Assembly (NCBI RefSeq): GCF_017115105.1
Contig: NZ_JABXKH010000159.1
Span: forward strand, 1-64,000
Source of the DNA: Nostoc sp. NMS2
GTDB taxonomy: Bacteria > Cyanobacteriota > Cyanobacteriia > Cyanobacteriales > Nostocaceae
Length of the DNA: 64,000 nt
Direction of reading: 5' to 3'
The notes under the pieces were generated by a model, which was not told the DNA's origin, made no database searches, and saw only the letters and a program-made list of their open reading frames with translations. Below are positions 52,605 to 61,711 of the stretch, in pieces (the stretch's first letter is position 1; every line of letters starts with the position of its first letter). Position numbers and translations under genes: made by a program.

Positions 52605-54224
52605 ATGGACTGGATTACACTACTGCGATCGCTACAGTCTGATTTTATTAAAAGGTTAACATCTGGTTGTCTGCTTCATTGTGAAACCGAAGGTCAATAT
52701 AGTGAATTAACTATAATCTCTGGAGAGAGATTAAAGGCACTGCGGGAATTTTGCTGGTTGATGGCTGAAAAATATAAACGTGTTTCGCCAGTCCGTGACG
52801 TGTTTATTAGCTATCTTAAAGGGAAGTTGGGTGAGGAAGTTGTCAAAGAACGTTTAGCAGATTTTATTACCGAAGTCGATTATGAAAAGCGATTCGGCGG
52901 CGATGGCAATATAGATTTTACCTTGACTTCTGACCCATCTATTGGTATTGAGGTTAAATCTCGTCACGGTAGTATTGATAGAGTTAGATGGTCAATCAGT
53001 TCTGAAGAAGTTGAAAAAAATGCAGTTGTAGTTTGCATTTTGATTCAAGAAGATGTGAGTGAAGCACAATCTCAGTATCACCTTTTTTTGGCTGGGTTTC
53101 TTCCAACCCGGATGATTAAGTTAAAGACTGGTAAAATTTCCTTTGGGATAGACCAATTGTTGTATGGTGGTGGTTTATGGTGCTATCTAGAACAGTTACA
53201 ATCTTCTCTAAATAATTCTTCTAGACAACAACCATCAATTTTCAAATATCTTCCGAAGCAAGAAATTTTATCTAAGCCAACCAATAATCAGTTGATCAAA
53301 TCTTTCTTTCAACCTGAATATAATAATGAAGATTTAAATACACTTTATATAAAATTGGGAGATGAATGTTTTGAGAAAGGAGAATACACAAATGCGATCG
53401 TTAACTATAGTAAAGTGTTACAAGTTAAACCTAGCGATATTGATTTATATTATAAACGAGGTTTGACTCACTATCAACTAGGAGATTATGAAGCTGCGAT
53501 CGCAGATTATTCTCAGGCAATCCAGATGAATATTCAGGATGCTAAATCTTACAATAAACGAGGTTTAGCTCTATCTCAGCTAGGGCGATTAGAAGAAGCA
53601 ATCAATGATTACACTCAGGCTATTAGAATTAATCCTAATGTTGCCGTAGCTTATAAAAACAGGGCTGAAGCTCGTTCTCATATAGGAGATAATCAAGGAG
53701 CAATTGAGGATTATACCCAGGCTATTAAAATTAATCCTCATTATGCTGATGCTTATAAAAACCGTGGAATTGCTCGTTATTTATTAGGTTCTCAACCGGG
53801 ATTTCCTCAAGCAATCAAGATTAATCCCAAAGATGCCATAGCATATAAAAAACGTGGTAATGCTCGTTCCGATTTCGGAGATTTTGAAGGAGCAATTGAA
53901 GATTATACTCAGGCAATACAGATTAATCCTAATTATGCCGATGCCTATTATAACCGTGGTAATGCTCATTCTGATTTAGGGGATTTTGAGAGAGCAATTG
54001 AAGATTATACTCAAGCAATACAAATTAATTATAATTATGCCGATGCTTATTACAATCGTGGCAATATTCGTTTAGAAATGGCAGATAAACAGGGAGCGAT
54101 TGAAGATTTTCAGAAAGCAGCAGATATATATCGTAAAGAAGGTAAGCTAGAAGCACTCAAAGATACACGAGAAATAATATTAGATTTAGAAATAGAAGAA
54201 TCATTAGATATTTTAAAATTCTAG
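52605..54224 (+). CDS. PD-(D/E)XK nuclease-like domain fused to TPR repeats
   Basis: 539 residues. The N-terminal domain (about 50-190) has the nuclease fold signature: KLGEEVV (Glu77/78), GDGNIDFTL (Asp104) and IGIEVKSRHG (Glu116, Lys118). From about 245 there are seven or more tetratricopeptide repeats with the consensus AIEDYTQAIQINPNYADAYY. One repeat is internally shortened (LLGSQPGFPQAIKINP), as if about 16 bases were lost or replaced while the frame was kept. The nuclease substrate and the TPR partner are unknown; a defence or DNA-processing role is possible. No neighbour in an operon. Confidence 0.75.
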   Translation: MDWITLLRSLQSDFIKRLTSGCLLHCETEGQYSELTIISGERLKALREFCWLMAEKYKRVSPVRDVFISYLKGKLGEEVVKERLADFITEVDYEKRFGGDGNIDFTLTSDPSIGIEVKSRHGSIDRVRWSISSEEVEKNAVVVCILIQEDVSEAQSQYHLFLAGFLPTRMIKLKTGKISFGIDQLLYGGGLWCYLEQLQSSLNNSSRQQPSIFKYLPKQEILSKPTNNQLIKSFFQPEYNNEDLNTLYIKLGDECFEKGEYTNAIVNYSKVLQVKPSDIDLYYKRGLTHYQLGDYEAAIADYSQAIQMNIQDAKSYNKRGLALSQLGRLEEAINDYTQAIRINPNVAVAYKNRAEARSHIGDNQGAIEDYTQAIKINPHYADAYKNRGIARYLLGSQPGFPQAIKINPKDAIAYKKRGNARSDFGDFEGAIEDYTQAIQINPNYADAYYNRGNAHSDLGDFERAIEDYTQAIQINYNYADAYYNRGNIRLEMADKQGAIEDFQKAADIYRKEGKLEALKDTREIILDLEIEESLDILKF

Positions 54225-54279
54225 AAAATTTGTGAATTCATATCTATGTTTCAGATATTCAAATTATCAGAGGATGTTT

Positions 54280-54431
54280 TATAGCGGTTCTCGCTTGGGT
54301 GCAGTACAGTTTTGACCTCACTTCCATTCCTCTCTCCTAAAAGGAGAGAGGCTTTGAATCTTACTCCCCTTCCCTTGAAGGGAAGGGGCTGGGGGTTAGG
54401 TCTGTATTCCATGCAATCGGGAACCGCTATA
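54280..54431. repeat. MITE-like repeat R2, full copy
   Basis: 152 bases bounded by TATAGCGGTTCTCGCTTGGG and CAATCGGGAACCGCTATA, an imperfect terminal inverted repeat. The interior has the CTCTCCTAAAAGGAGAG and CCCCTTCCCTTGAAGGGAAG hairpins shared with the other copies. Confidence 0.8.
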
Positions 54432-54755
54432 AAAGTCTCCTTGTCAGTATCAAAAGTTAACGCTGTTGGCGATGCTTGGGTTGGACGACACTAACGCAAA
54501 CTCATAAAAATTCAGAAAAATTCCAAAACAAGGCACTGTAGAAGCTTTTAATAAATAAACCTAGCAGGGGCCATATAACAAAACCGCCTGCCAGGAAGGT
54601 ATAGTATATTCCGGCCATGTTTGATTAGGTTAGCGCTTATTTATCAAAAATAATTGCGTATCCCTAGATACAATAACTAAATACTTTGGAAAAGACAGTT
54701 AAGAAAAGTGACTAAATAGGTTAATTTCCAATTAAAACCAACAAATTCCCAAATT

Positions 54756-54872
54756 TAAGTAGGCTGGCGCAATAAAAGCTAACTGGTAAAGGCTGTCATT
54801 GGTCATTAGTAAGGGCTTGAAGCCTATTTACGTTTCGTAACATACTTGGGTTTTCTCGCGCCAACTTACTTA
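54756..54872. repeat. MITE-like repeat R1, copy G
   Basis: A 117-base short form. Termini TAAGTAGGCTGGCGCAATAA and TCTCGCGCCAACTTACTTA; core ATTTACGTTTCGTAACATAC. Region 54432-54755 has nothing recognisable. Confidence 0.92.
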
Positions 54873-55000
54873 GAGATGAGAGGACAAGAGAGAGCTATTG
54901 AGCAAATTCCTTTTTTGTCTCTTGCCAATGCCCAATCCCCAATACCCCATAATATAAGAAAGCGCTTCACACTTCTTAAATAATCAGTTTTATTAGAACA

Positions 55001-56509
55001 ATGGCGAGAGACTTGCGGGGATTCATTAAAATTCTGGAAGAAAAGGGACAATTACGGCGAATTTCAGCTTTAGTTGACCCAGATTTGGAAATTGCTGAGA
55101 TTTCCAACCGGATGCTGCAAAAAGGTGGACCAGGGTTGTTGTTTGAAAACGTCAAAGGCGCTTCCTTCCCAGTGGCGGTAAATTTGATGGGAACTGTGGA
55201 AAGGATTTGCTGGGCGATGAATATGCAGCATCCAGAAGAGTTGGAAACTCTGGGGAAAAAATTAAGTATGCTGCAACAGCCAAAACCGCCGAAGAAGATT
55301 TCCCAGGCGATAGATTTTGGAAAAGTGCTGTTTGATGTGGTGAAGGCGAAACCAGGACGAGACTTTTTCCCTGCTTGTCAGCAAGTTGTGCTTCAAGGTA
55401 ATGATTTAGATTTAAATAAGTTACCTTTGATACGTCCTTATGTTGGTGATGCTGGCAAGATTATCACGCTGGGACTGGTAATTACCAAAGATTGTGAGAC
55501 GGGTACACCAAACGTAGGTGTGTATCGCTTGCAACTACAATCTAAAAATACGATGACGGTTCACTGGTTATCGGTGCGGGGCGGGGCGAGGCATTTGCGA
55601 AAAGCAGCCGAACGTGGGAAAAAATTAGAAGTAGCTATCGCACTTGGTGTAGATCCTCTAATTATTATGGCAGCTGCCACACCCATCCCTGTAGATTTAT
55701 CAGAATGGCTGTTTGCTGGACTATACGGCGGTTCTGGTGTGCAGTTGGCGAAGTGTAAAACTGTAGATTTGGAAGTTCCCGCCGATTCAGAATTTGTCTT
55801 GGAAGGAACGATTACACCAGGAGAAGTTTTACCAGATGGGCCTTTTGGCGACCACATGGGTTATTACGGCGGTGTGGAAGATTCGCCCTTGGTACGCTTT
55901 GAGTGTATGACGCACCGGAAAAATCCGATTTACTTAACAACATTTAGTGGTCGTCCACCGAAAGAAGAAGCGATGATGGCGATCGCACTAAATCGCATTT
56001 ATACACCCATACTGCGCCAACAAGTATCTGAAATTGTCGATTTCTTCCTCCCAATGGAAGCTTTGAGTTACAAAGCGGCGATTATTTCCATTGATAAAGC
56101 ATATCCCGGACAAGCGCGACGGGCGGCTTTAGCATTTTGGAGTGCGTTACCACAATTTACATACACCAAATTTGTAATTGTTGTGGATAAAGACATAAAT
56201 ATTCGCGATCCGCGTCAAGTTGTGTGGGCGATTAGTTCCAAAGTTGACCCAGTGCGAGATGTGTTTATTTTGCCAAATACACCTTTTGATACCTTGGATT
56301 TTGCCAGTGAAAAAATTGGCTTAGGTGGACGCATGGGAATTGATGCGACTACAAAGATTCCGCCGGAAACAAACCATGAATGGGGTTCGCCTTTGGAATC
56401 TGACCCAGATGTGGCGGCGATGGTAGAGAGACGATGGGCAGAGTATGGTTTGGCAGAGTTGCAGTTAGGAGAAGTAGACCCGAATTTGTTTGGCTATGAT
56501 ATGAAGTAA
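55001..56509 (+). CDS. ubiD: UbiD-family prenylated-FMN decarboxylase
   Basis: 502 residues. The UbiD pattern is clear: N-terminal DLRGFIKILEEKGQLRRIS, the prFMN/metal region NVGVYRLQLQSKNTMTVHWL, and the E-x-x-x-R-E-type block PFGDHMGYYGGVEDSPLVRF. It probably decarboxylates 4-hydroxy-3-polyprenylbenzoate or a related acid in quinone biosynthesis, needing prFMN from a UbiX not present in this window. A paralogue acting on another acrylic/aromatic acid cannot be excluded. A GACGCGATTTATCGCGTC palindrome follows the gene at 56561-56578. Confidence 0.9.
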   Translation: MARDLRGFIKILEEKGQLRRISALVDPDLEIAEISNRMLQKGGPGLLFENVKGASFPVAVNLMGTVERICWAMNMQHPEELETLGKKLSMLQQPKPPKKISQAIDFGKVLFDVVKAKPGRDFFPACQQVVLQGNDLDLNKLPLIRPYVGDAGKIITLGLVITKDCETGTPNVGVYRLQLQSKNTMTVHWLSVRGGARHLRKAAERGKKLEVAIALGVDPLIIMAAATPIPVDLSEWLFAGLYGGSGVQLAKCKTVDLEVPADSEFVLEGTITPGEVLPDGPFGDHMGYYGGVEDSPLVRFECMTHRKNPIYLTTFSGRPPKEEAMMAIALNRIYTPILRQQVSEIVDFFLPMEALSYKAAIISIDKAYPGQARRAALAFWSALPQFTYTKFVIVVDKDINIRDPRQVVWAISSKVDPVRDVFILPNTPFDTLDFASEKIGLGGRMGIDATTKIPPETNHEWGSPLESDPDVAAMVERRWAEYGLAELQLGEVDPNLFGYDMK

Positions 56510-56714
56510 CCCGTTATAGATCAATACAGTTCAGATAGAGTAACAAAACCCTGATGTAGAGACGCGATTTATCGCGTCTTGAAAGACCAATTATCTACAC
56601 CAATAACCCTTAACTAAAAAGTATTGTGTTATAGATAATGCAGTAATAGCATAGTAATGCTGTACCCTGACGACAGATATCATTTAAATAAATGAAAACT
56701 GCTGGAATCAAATA

Positions 56715-57596
56715 TCAAAATGAAAAAGCTGGAGAACACAGCCTGATATAAATATCTCTTTGATCGTCAGAAAATGACCTTCTCCCATGAAGTATTCTTG
56801 TATTATCAATCATTAAAATATCGCTTTTCTGCCACGAAATTTCCGTAGTTATTTTTTCAGCAATTTCATTAAGTTCAGATACAACCTCTTCAGGAATTTC
56901 TGAATCATCTTCAAAATTAAGAATCTTTGGGCTTAACTGCTTTGTGGGCAATAAACTATTAATAAATACCTGAGATTTTCCACATCTGCTGGGGATAATG
57001 GCTGGAGAAATATATTCAAGCAAAATCGATTGATCGTCATTTACTGTCAGATGCGTATTATTCTTCTGACACATTTCTTCTAAATGATTCAAATCATCTG
57101 TTTGATATTTTTTCTGCCAGTCCTCTTGAGATATCCGAACAGTGAACTTTAACTTCTTTTGGCTGAATAACTCTTTAGTTGAACTACTAATTTCATGAAA
57201 AAATTGTCTGCCATCACACACCGTAGTTTCACCATCTTCTAATGGCGGATTAGCACAGAAAAACCACAGCATAAGTGGGATGTTTTTCTGATAATACATT
57301 TCTCCGTGCAATTTAATCTCAGACTTAAAATCATTTACACTTAAAAGAGTCTCATCTCCATTAATTACCTTCCTACTGAATGCACCACCAGCATAATTTA
57401 TAAAATTGGTACTCAAGAGATTGGTAAATTCTTTAAAGATTTCAGCATCAACATCAAACCCTCTAAAAAGTAAGATTCCATAATCTTTAAATAGACGAAT
57501 AATTTCTTCTTTGTCTAATTCTAAAATACTGCTATTCTCAATATTAATAATTTCTTGACCTATGCCATCTGATATGGGCTGTATTTTGTGGTTCAT
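56715..57596 (-). CDS. TauD/TfdA-family Fe(II)/2-oxoglutarate dioxygenase (SyrP-like)
   Basis: 293 residues. The iron triad is visible as HGEMYY (His and Glu) and RILHGRRSF (His); an Arg in IYIRLCS probably binds 2-oxoglutarate. The start ELDKEEIIRLFKDYGILLFR and LMLWFFCANPPLEDGETTVC match the SyrP/clavaminate-synthase-like branch, which hydroxylates amino acids in natural-product pathways. It is a lone gene with no NRPS nearby. It may act on a free amino acid. Region 57597-57980 holds repeat R7 and no gene. Confidence 0.85.
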   Translation of the reverse strand: MNHKIQPISDGIGQEIINIENSSILELDKEEIIRLFKDYGILLFRGFDVDAEIFKEFTNLLSTNFINYAGGAFSRKVINGDETLLSVNDFKSEIKLHGEMYYQKNIPLMLWFFCANPPLEDGETTVCDGRQFFHEISSSTKELFSQKKLKFTVRISQEDWQKKYQTDDLNHLEEMCQKNNTHLTVNDDQSILLEYISPAIIPSRCGKSQVFINSLLPTKQLSPKILNFEDDSEIPEEVVSELNEIAEKITTEISWQKSDILMIDNTRILHGRRSFSDDQRDIYIRLCSPAFSF

Positions 57597-57618
57597 AAAA
57601 ATTAATGAATTATTAAGA

Positions 57619-57740
57619 TTTTAACATTTTTGATGGGTCTAAGTCCCTCGTTTATAACAAGCGAAAAGTTTTGTAGTGGGGTTAAAATCCCAATTGCAAA
57701 ACTTAATTACGAATTACGAATTACGAATTACGAATTATTT
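57619..57740. repeat. Dispersed repeat R7, second copy
   Basis: TTTTAACATTTTTGATGGGT to ATTGCAAAACTTAATTACG, then AATTACG units. It aligns over its full length with 24187-24313. Confidence 0.8.
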
Positions 57741-57980
57741 TAACTACACTATAGGCATTTTAATACACAATCATGTCGTTGTGTTGCATCCATCAGCGTA
57801 GGCGTAGCCCGTCGTAGACATTGTAGGACTAAATTTTGTAAAATTAAAAGTGTTATTCTAGTACTAAAATTCTTTTTAGATAACTACCTTATAAAGTTAG
57901 CTTTAATTTGTTTGGGTAGATTATGAGGATAGAAATCAAACTCAAATCTTAGGTACTGAAGCAAAAAAATTGAGCAAATT

Positions 57981-58520
57981 ATGACAAAAAAAGTGAAAAA
58001 TGCACCATCCCAGTTAGTAACAGGATTAGTATTTAGTTGTATTAGTGTGATGCTAAATACAGGTATAGCTGATCAAATAGCTTTAGCGAAATCGACTAAT
58101 TCACAAAAGTGCGATATTCTTGCCTACGTCACTGATACAGATATACAAGGTTTAAATGTGCGGAGTGGTGCAAGTACAAATAACACAATTTTAGGGCAAA
58201 TCCCTATCAACGAAACAGTTCAAGTTATTGGTGCTACTGGAGATTGGGTACAGATTACTAATGCTAGTAATGGTTTTCAAGGAACTGGATGGGTATTTGT
58301 GCCAAAGTTAGGTTTAACAACCCAGGGCTACGGTACTAATGGCGTAGATTTATATGCTAGTAATAGTCAAGAAAGCCGAAAAGTGAGAATAATTCCTGCT
58401 AATACGGCTGTCAAATTGTTAGGCTGTCAGGGAGATTGGGCGCAGGTGGAATATCAAGGTGTTAAAGGTTGGTTGACAAGGGAAGATCAATGTGGTGCTG
58501 CCCTTACTAGTTGTTCTTAG
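57981..58520 (+). CDS. Secreted SH3b-domain protein
   Basis: 179 residues. An N-terminal signal (QLVTGLVFSCISVMLNTGIA) is followed by two bacterial SH3 repeats: GLNVRSGASTNNTILGQIPI... to GWVFVPKLG, and GVDLYASNSQESRKVRIIPA... to GVKGWLTRED. SH3b domains bind cell-wall peptides. No catalytic domain is attached, so it is probably a wall-binding or adaptor protein. Confidence 0.8.
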   Translation: MTKKVKNAPSQLVTGLVFSCISVMLNTGIADQIALAKSTNSQKCDILAYVTDTDIQGLNVRSGASTNNTILGQIPINETVQVIGATGDWVQITNASNGFQGTGWVFVPKLGLTTQGYGTNGVDLYASNSQESRKVRIIPANTAVKLLGCQGDWAQVEYQGVKGWLTREDQCGAALTSCS

Positions 58521-58622
58521 AACCCCCTTTATCCATTACCAAGATATTTCTTAAGAAAAAAATATTTATCCCTAGAAAGTATGCCTTCTCATTCCTCAGA
58601 TTGAGGTAGGAACTGACCAAAT

Positions 58623-59804
58623 TCAGAACCAACCCTTTTTACTGCTCATATAGGTTTGTACGAACTCTTGATCCGACTTTGTTAGGTAAATAATTCCCTC
58701 GATAATGCTAATAAGAGCCATGACTAAAGCACCATAACCAGCAGTAAACAAGGTTAAAAGAAGCATGATAACGCCTTCTTTGGTGTAGCCCAGGATAAAC
58801 TTATGAATACCGAATGTTCCCAGCAGAATTGCAAAAATTCCGGCATATATCTTTTTATCGGCGCTTGAAACATGAGAAGGTGTAACTGTAGCTGAGTTTG
58901 TTGTTCTTGGCGTTGGGGTTGAAAATTCTGGTGTCGGAGAGGATGTAGATGATTGAGTAACTACTTCTAATTTTTTAAGCTTTAGTGTTTCTAAATCAAC
59001 TGGTTTGTTCAAAATGTCATCCAATTCATCAGTTAATTCTCCAGATCTTATCCAGAGTGCAGAAAGTACTATATCAAACTCATATAAACCATGAATAATA
59101 GATTTAGGTACATTGGGAAATTCACTTGCCATACATTTACCGATAGGTTCATTTGCTGCTATTCCTGTCAGCGATCCAAGACCTATAAAAACACCATTCA
59201 GCATGCCTGCTCTTTTAACTTTGTGACCCATACATTCAAGCGATAGCTCATAGTAAAACATAACTTTCTTGATTAATTCGGTTAAATAAGAACAAACTTC
59301 ACTATCAGGAGAACGTTCAAACTTTTGAACTGCTAATTTTGCTATTCCTAAAACAGGTGGTAAGTCGTTATAACTAATACCAATAGATGTTCTAGCTTTC
59401 AAATTCATAAACTGTTCTAGAACATCTTGTGCAAAGTGAGTTTGTAGCTGCTTTTCCTTTGTATTAGTTTCCTCAAATGTAAACATTTGATCTTGTCCAC
59501 CTTGTCCAGCAAGTTCAAATTCTTGATTCCAAACTGGAAATTCTTCACCTAAACATTTACCGTAAATCTTAACTCTCTCAATCAATGCAGTCTCCAAACT
59601 TGTAATACCCTTGCGGACAAAAGCAACTAAAGCTTGTTGATTTGTAACTTGAGCAGATTCCAGCATAATTTGTAAACAACCATCCTTAAATGCAACTTTG
59701 GCACTAATGCCTTTAGGCTGGAGAGATCGATTCATCAAAGCAGCAATAGCTTCTGGATCACCTTGTTTAGCAAGTTGTAGGAGATTAGGTTGTACATTAG
59801 TCAT
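58623..59804 (-). CDS. Protein with C-terminal TM2 domain
   Basis: 393 residues. The N-terminal ~270 are soluble, with a cyanobacterial segment KQGDPEAIAALMNRSLQPKG that recurs in many proteins of this phylum. A Ser/Thr/Pro linker leads to a C-terminal TM2 domain (KKIYAGIFAILLGTFGIHKF, LGYTKEGVIMLLLTLFTAGY). TM2 is a two-helix membrane module of unknown function. Function unknown. Confidence 0.78.
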   Translation of the reverse strand: MTNVQPNLLQLAKQGDPEAIAALMNRSLQPKGISAKVAFKDGCLQIMLESAQVTNQQALVAFVRKGITSLETALIERVKIYGKCLGEEFPVWNQEFELAGQGGQDQMFTFEETNTKEKQLQTHFAQDVLEQFMNLKARTSIGISYNDLPPVLGIAKLAVQKFERSPDSEVCSYLTELIKKVMFYYELSLECMGHKVKRAGMLNGVFIGLGSLTGIAANEPIGKCMASEFPNVPKSIIHGLYEFDIVLSALWIRSGELTDELDDILNKPVDLETLKLKKLEVVTQSSTSSPTPEFSTPTPRTTNSATVTPSHVSSADKKIYAGIFAILLGTFGIHKFILGYTKEGVIMLLLTLFTAGYGALVMALISIIEGIIYLTKSDQEFVQTYMSSKKGWF

Positions 59805-59940
59805 GGCTGTCTCCAGGGAAAGTAATAATCTCTTATCTTAGAGTTCCCCAATTGAGCTTATCGCTCACGCCATCCACAGAAATTTACTTTCTCACAGTGG
59901 AGAATCTCAAATCTCAAATCCAAAATTGAGTCACAGATGT

Positions 59941-60624
59941 TTATTGGCTGTTATTTTGGAATTCGTCTAACTTAGCCCGCACTGCCTGGATATCTTGCCA
60001 CATCAACCATTTAGGCGCACCTCTTTCTTTAGAAGGGTTACGCAGTAAGTAGGAAGGATGAAAAATCGGCATACATAAACGCCCTTCCCACTCCAGCCAC
60101 TGGCCGCGAATTTTCGTAATCCCCCGTTTATCGCCAGTGATGCCCTTGACAGCAGTCGCACCTGTTAACAGGATTATTTTAGGATCGACTAGGCGAATTT
60201 GTTCTAGTAAGTAGGGTAGACAAGCCGCCACTTCTGTTGGAGTAGGAACTCTATTATCTGGTGGACGACATTTATTGATATTAGCTATGTATACATCATG
60301 CTCGGTAGTCAGATTCACCGATGCCAGAATTTTCTCTAGCAATTGCCCCGATCTCCCTACAAATGGTAAACCAGTTTCGTCTTCATTTTGACCAGGCGCT
60401 TCCCCAATAACCATAATTGGGGCTTTGAGATTACCGCGTCCGACCACAGTATGAGTGCGAGTGTCTCCCAATGGACAACGGTGGCAGCGATCGCAATGCT
60501 GTGTCAATTCCGTTATGGTGGAATAAGTTCCCGGAGCGATCGCAATTTTAGCATCGGTGGGAATCAGTTCTCGTTGATTAAAGGTTGAGTCGCCGAAGAG
60601 GCTGAGTTGGGTTTCGCTGCTCAT
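59941..60624 (-). CDS. Uracil-DNA glycosylase, [4Fe-4S] type 4-like
   Basis: 227 residues. The cluster cysteines are in CDRCHRCPLGDTRT, NINKCRPPDNR and later VAACLPYL. The active-site motif is GEAPGQNEDETGLPFVGRSG and the DNA-contact loop is FHPSYLLRNPS. It removes uracil from DNA in base-excision repair. Start ATG at 60624. Confidence 0.93.
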   Translation of the reverse strand: MSSETQLSLFGDSTFNQRELIPTDAKIAIAPGTYSTITELTQHCDRCHRCPLGDTRTHTVVGRGNLKAPIMVIGEAPGQNEDETGLPFVGRSGQLLEKILASVNLTTEHDVYIANINKCRPPDNRVPTPTEVAACLPYLLEQIRLVDPKIILLTGATAVKGITGDKRGITKIRGQWLEWEGRLCMPIFHPSYLLRNPSKERGAPKWLMWQDIQAVRAKLDEFQNNSQ

Positions 60625-60817
60625 GAAAATTAGGATTTTTGCATCAGCGTTAGCTGTCTTATCTGAGTTAAATACTGCTCTGGTTGGAGATTTATCAGAA
60701 TAAATAGACTTTTGCTGAATACTTACTTATTTATACAAATCTTATTGTATCAGTTAATTTGAGACAAAATTCAGTCATGATAAAAGCAGTGCCGTCCTAA
60801 GATGCTGGGGAGAACCC

Positions 60818-61516
60818 ATGTCACATACCCCACTTTTTGCCGATCGCACCCATGCGGGTGAGTTATTAGCGCGAGTGATTCATGATGTTTTGACTCAGCA
60901 AACTATTGATTCTGGGATAAAACCTGTACCAATTGTTTATGCTTTGCCAAGAGGGGGTATACCAGTAGCTGCACCAATAGCACGTCTATTGGATTGTCCG
61001 TTGACAATCGTTGTAGCGAAAAAGATTAGCCATCCAGAAAACCCAGAGTTAGCAATTGGTGCAGTGACTACTTGCGGAAATGTTCTTTGGACTGATCAAA
61101 AGCTATTTCGGTTTAAACCAGATGGGAGGTTGCGGGAAGTGGCTTTAAATAAAGCCATCACCCAAGCTAAGTCTCTTGAGGCTCAATTAATTACTGCTTG
61201 TCCGCAGGTGAATGCCGAGAATGCTACGGTCATTTTAGTTGATGATGGCATTGCTACAGGTATGACAATAGCGGTAGCGGCAACTGCTATCAAAGCACTT
61301 TCTCCGGCAGCAGTTTGGCTATGTACTCCAGTAGCACCACAAAAATTGCTACCTTGGTTACAACAGTGGGGCGATCGCACAATCATCTTAGAAACACCAG
61401 AACCCTTCTGGAGTGTGAGTAATTTTTACGCGGAATTTCCTCAAGTTGATACATTAGAAGTTCTCAGATATCTCCAGCAACAAAATACAATGAGGGATAT
61501 TGACATCTGTGAGTAA
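60818..61516 (+). CDS. Phosphoribosyltransferase-fold protein
   Basis: 232 residues. The PRPP-binding loop is VILVDDGIATGMT (about 143-155). The N-terminal LFADRTHAGELLARV and ALPRGGIPVAAPIARLL are typical of the stand-alone 'predicted phosphoribosyltransferase' family. Substrate unknown. It is divergent from the glycosylase gene. Confidence 0.85.
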   Translation: MSHTPLFADRTHAGELLARVIHDVLTQQTIDSGIKPVPIVYALPRGGIPVAAPIARLLDCPLTIVVAKKISHPENPELAIGAVTTCGNVLWTDQKLFRFKPDGRLREVALNKAITQAKSLEAQLITACPQVNAENATVILVDDGIATGMTIAVAATAIKALSPAAVWLCTPVAPQKLLPWLQQWGDRTIILETPEPFWSVSNFYAEFPQVDTLEVLRYLQQQNTMRDIDICE

Positions 61517-61671
61517 TTTTGAATTGTTTCCCTTTCTTGCTTTTTAACAAATTTTGGTTTGGGTAAAGAGAGCTAACCTCATCAGCAAGTTTTGTGCCTC
61601 TTTCTAAATACCCATTACGAATTACGTACAGCCCTTTGGGCATGAAAACCGCGGAGCGTGCCGGAAGCTCT

Positions 61672-61711
61672 ATTACGAATTACGAATTACGAATTACGAA
61701 TTACGAATTAT
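61672..61711. repeat. Heptamer tandem repeat TTACGAA
   Basis: Five AATTACG units. The leftward TPR gene ends inside it (codons AAT TCG TAA), exactly as the second amide ligase ends at 26783. Confidence 0.9.
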
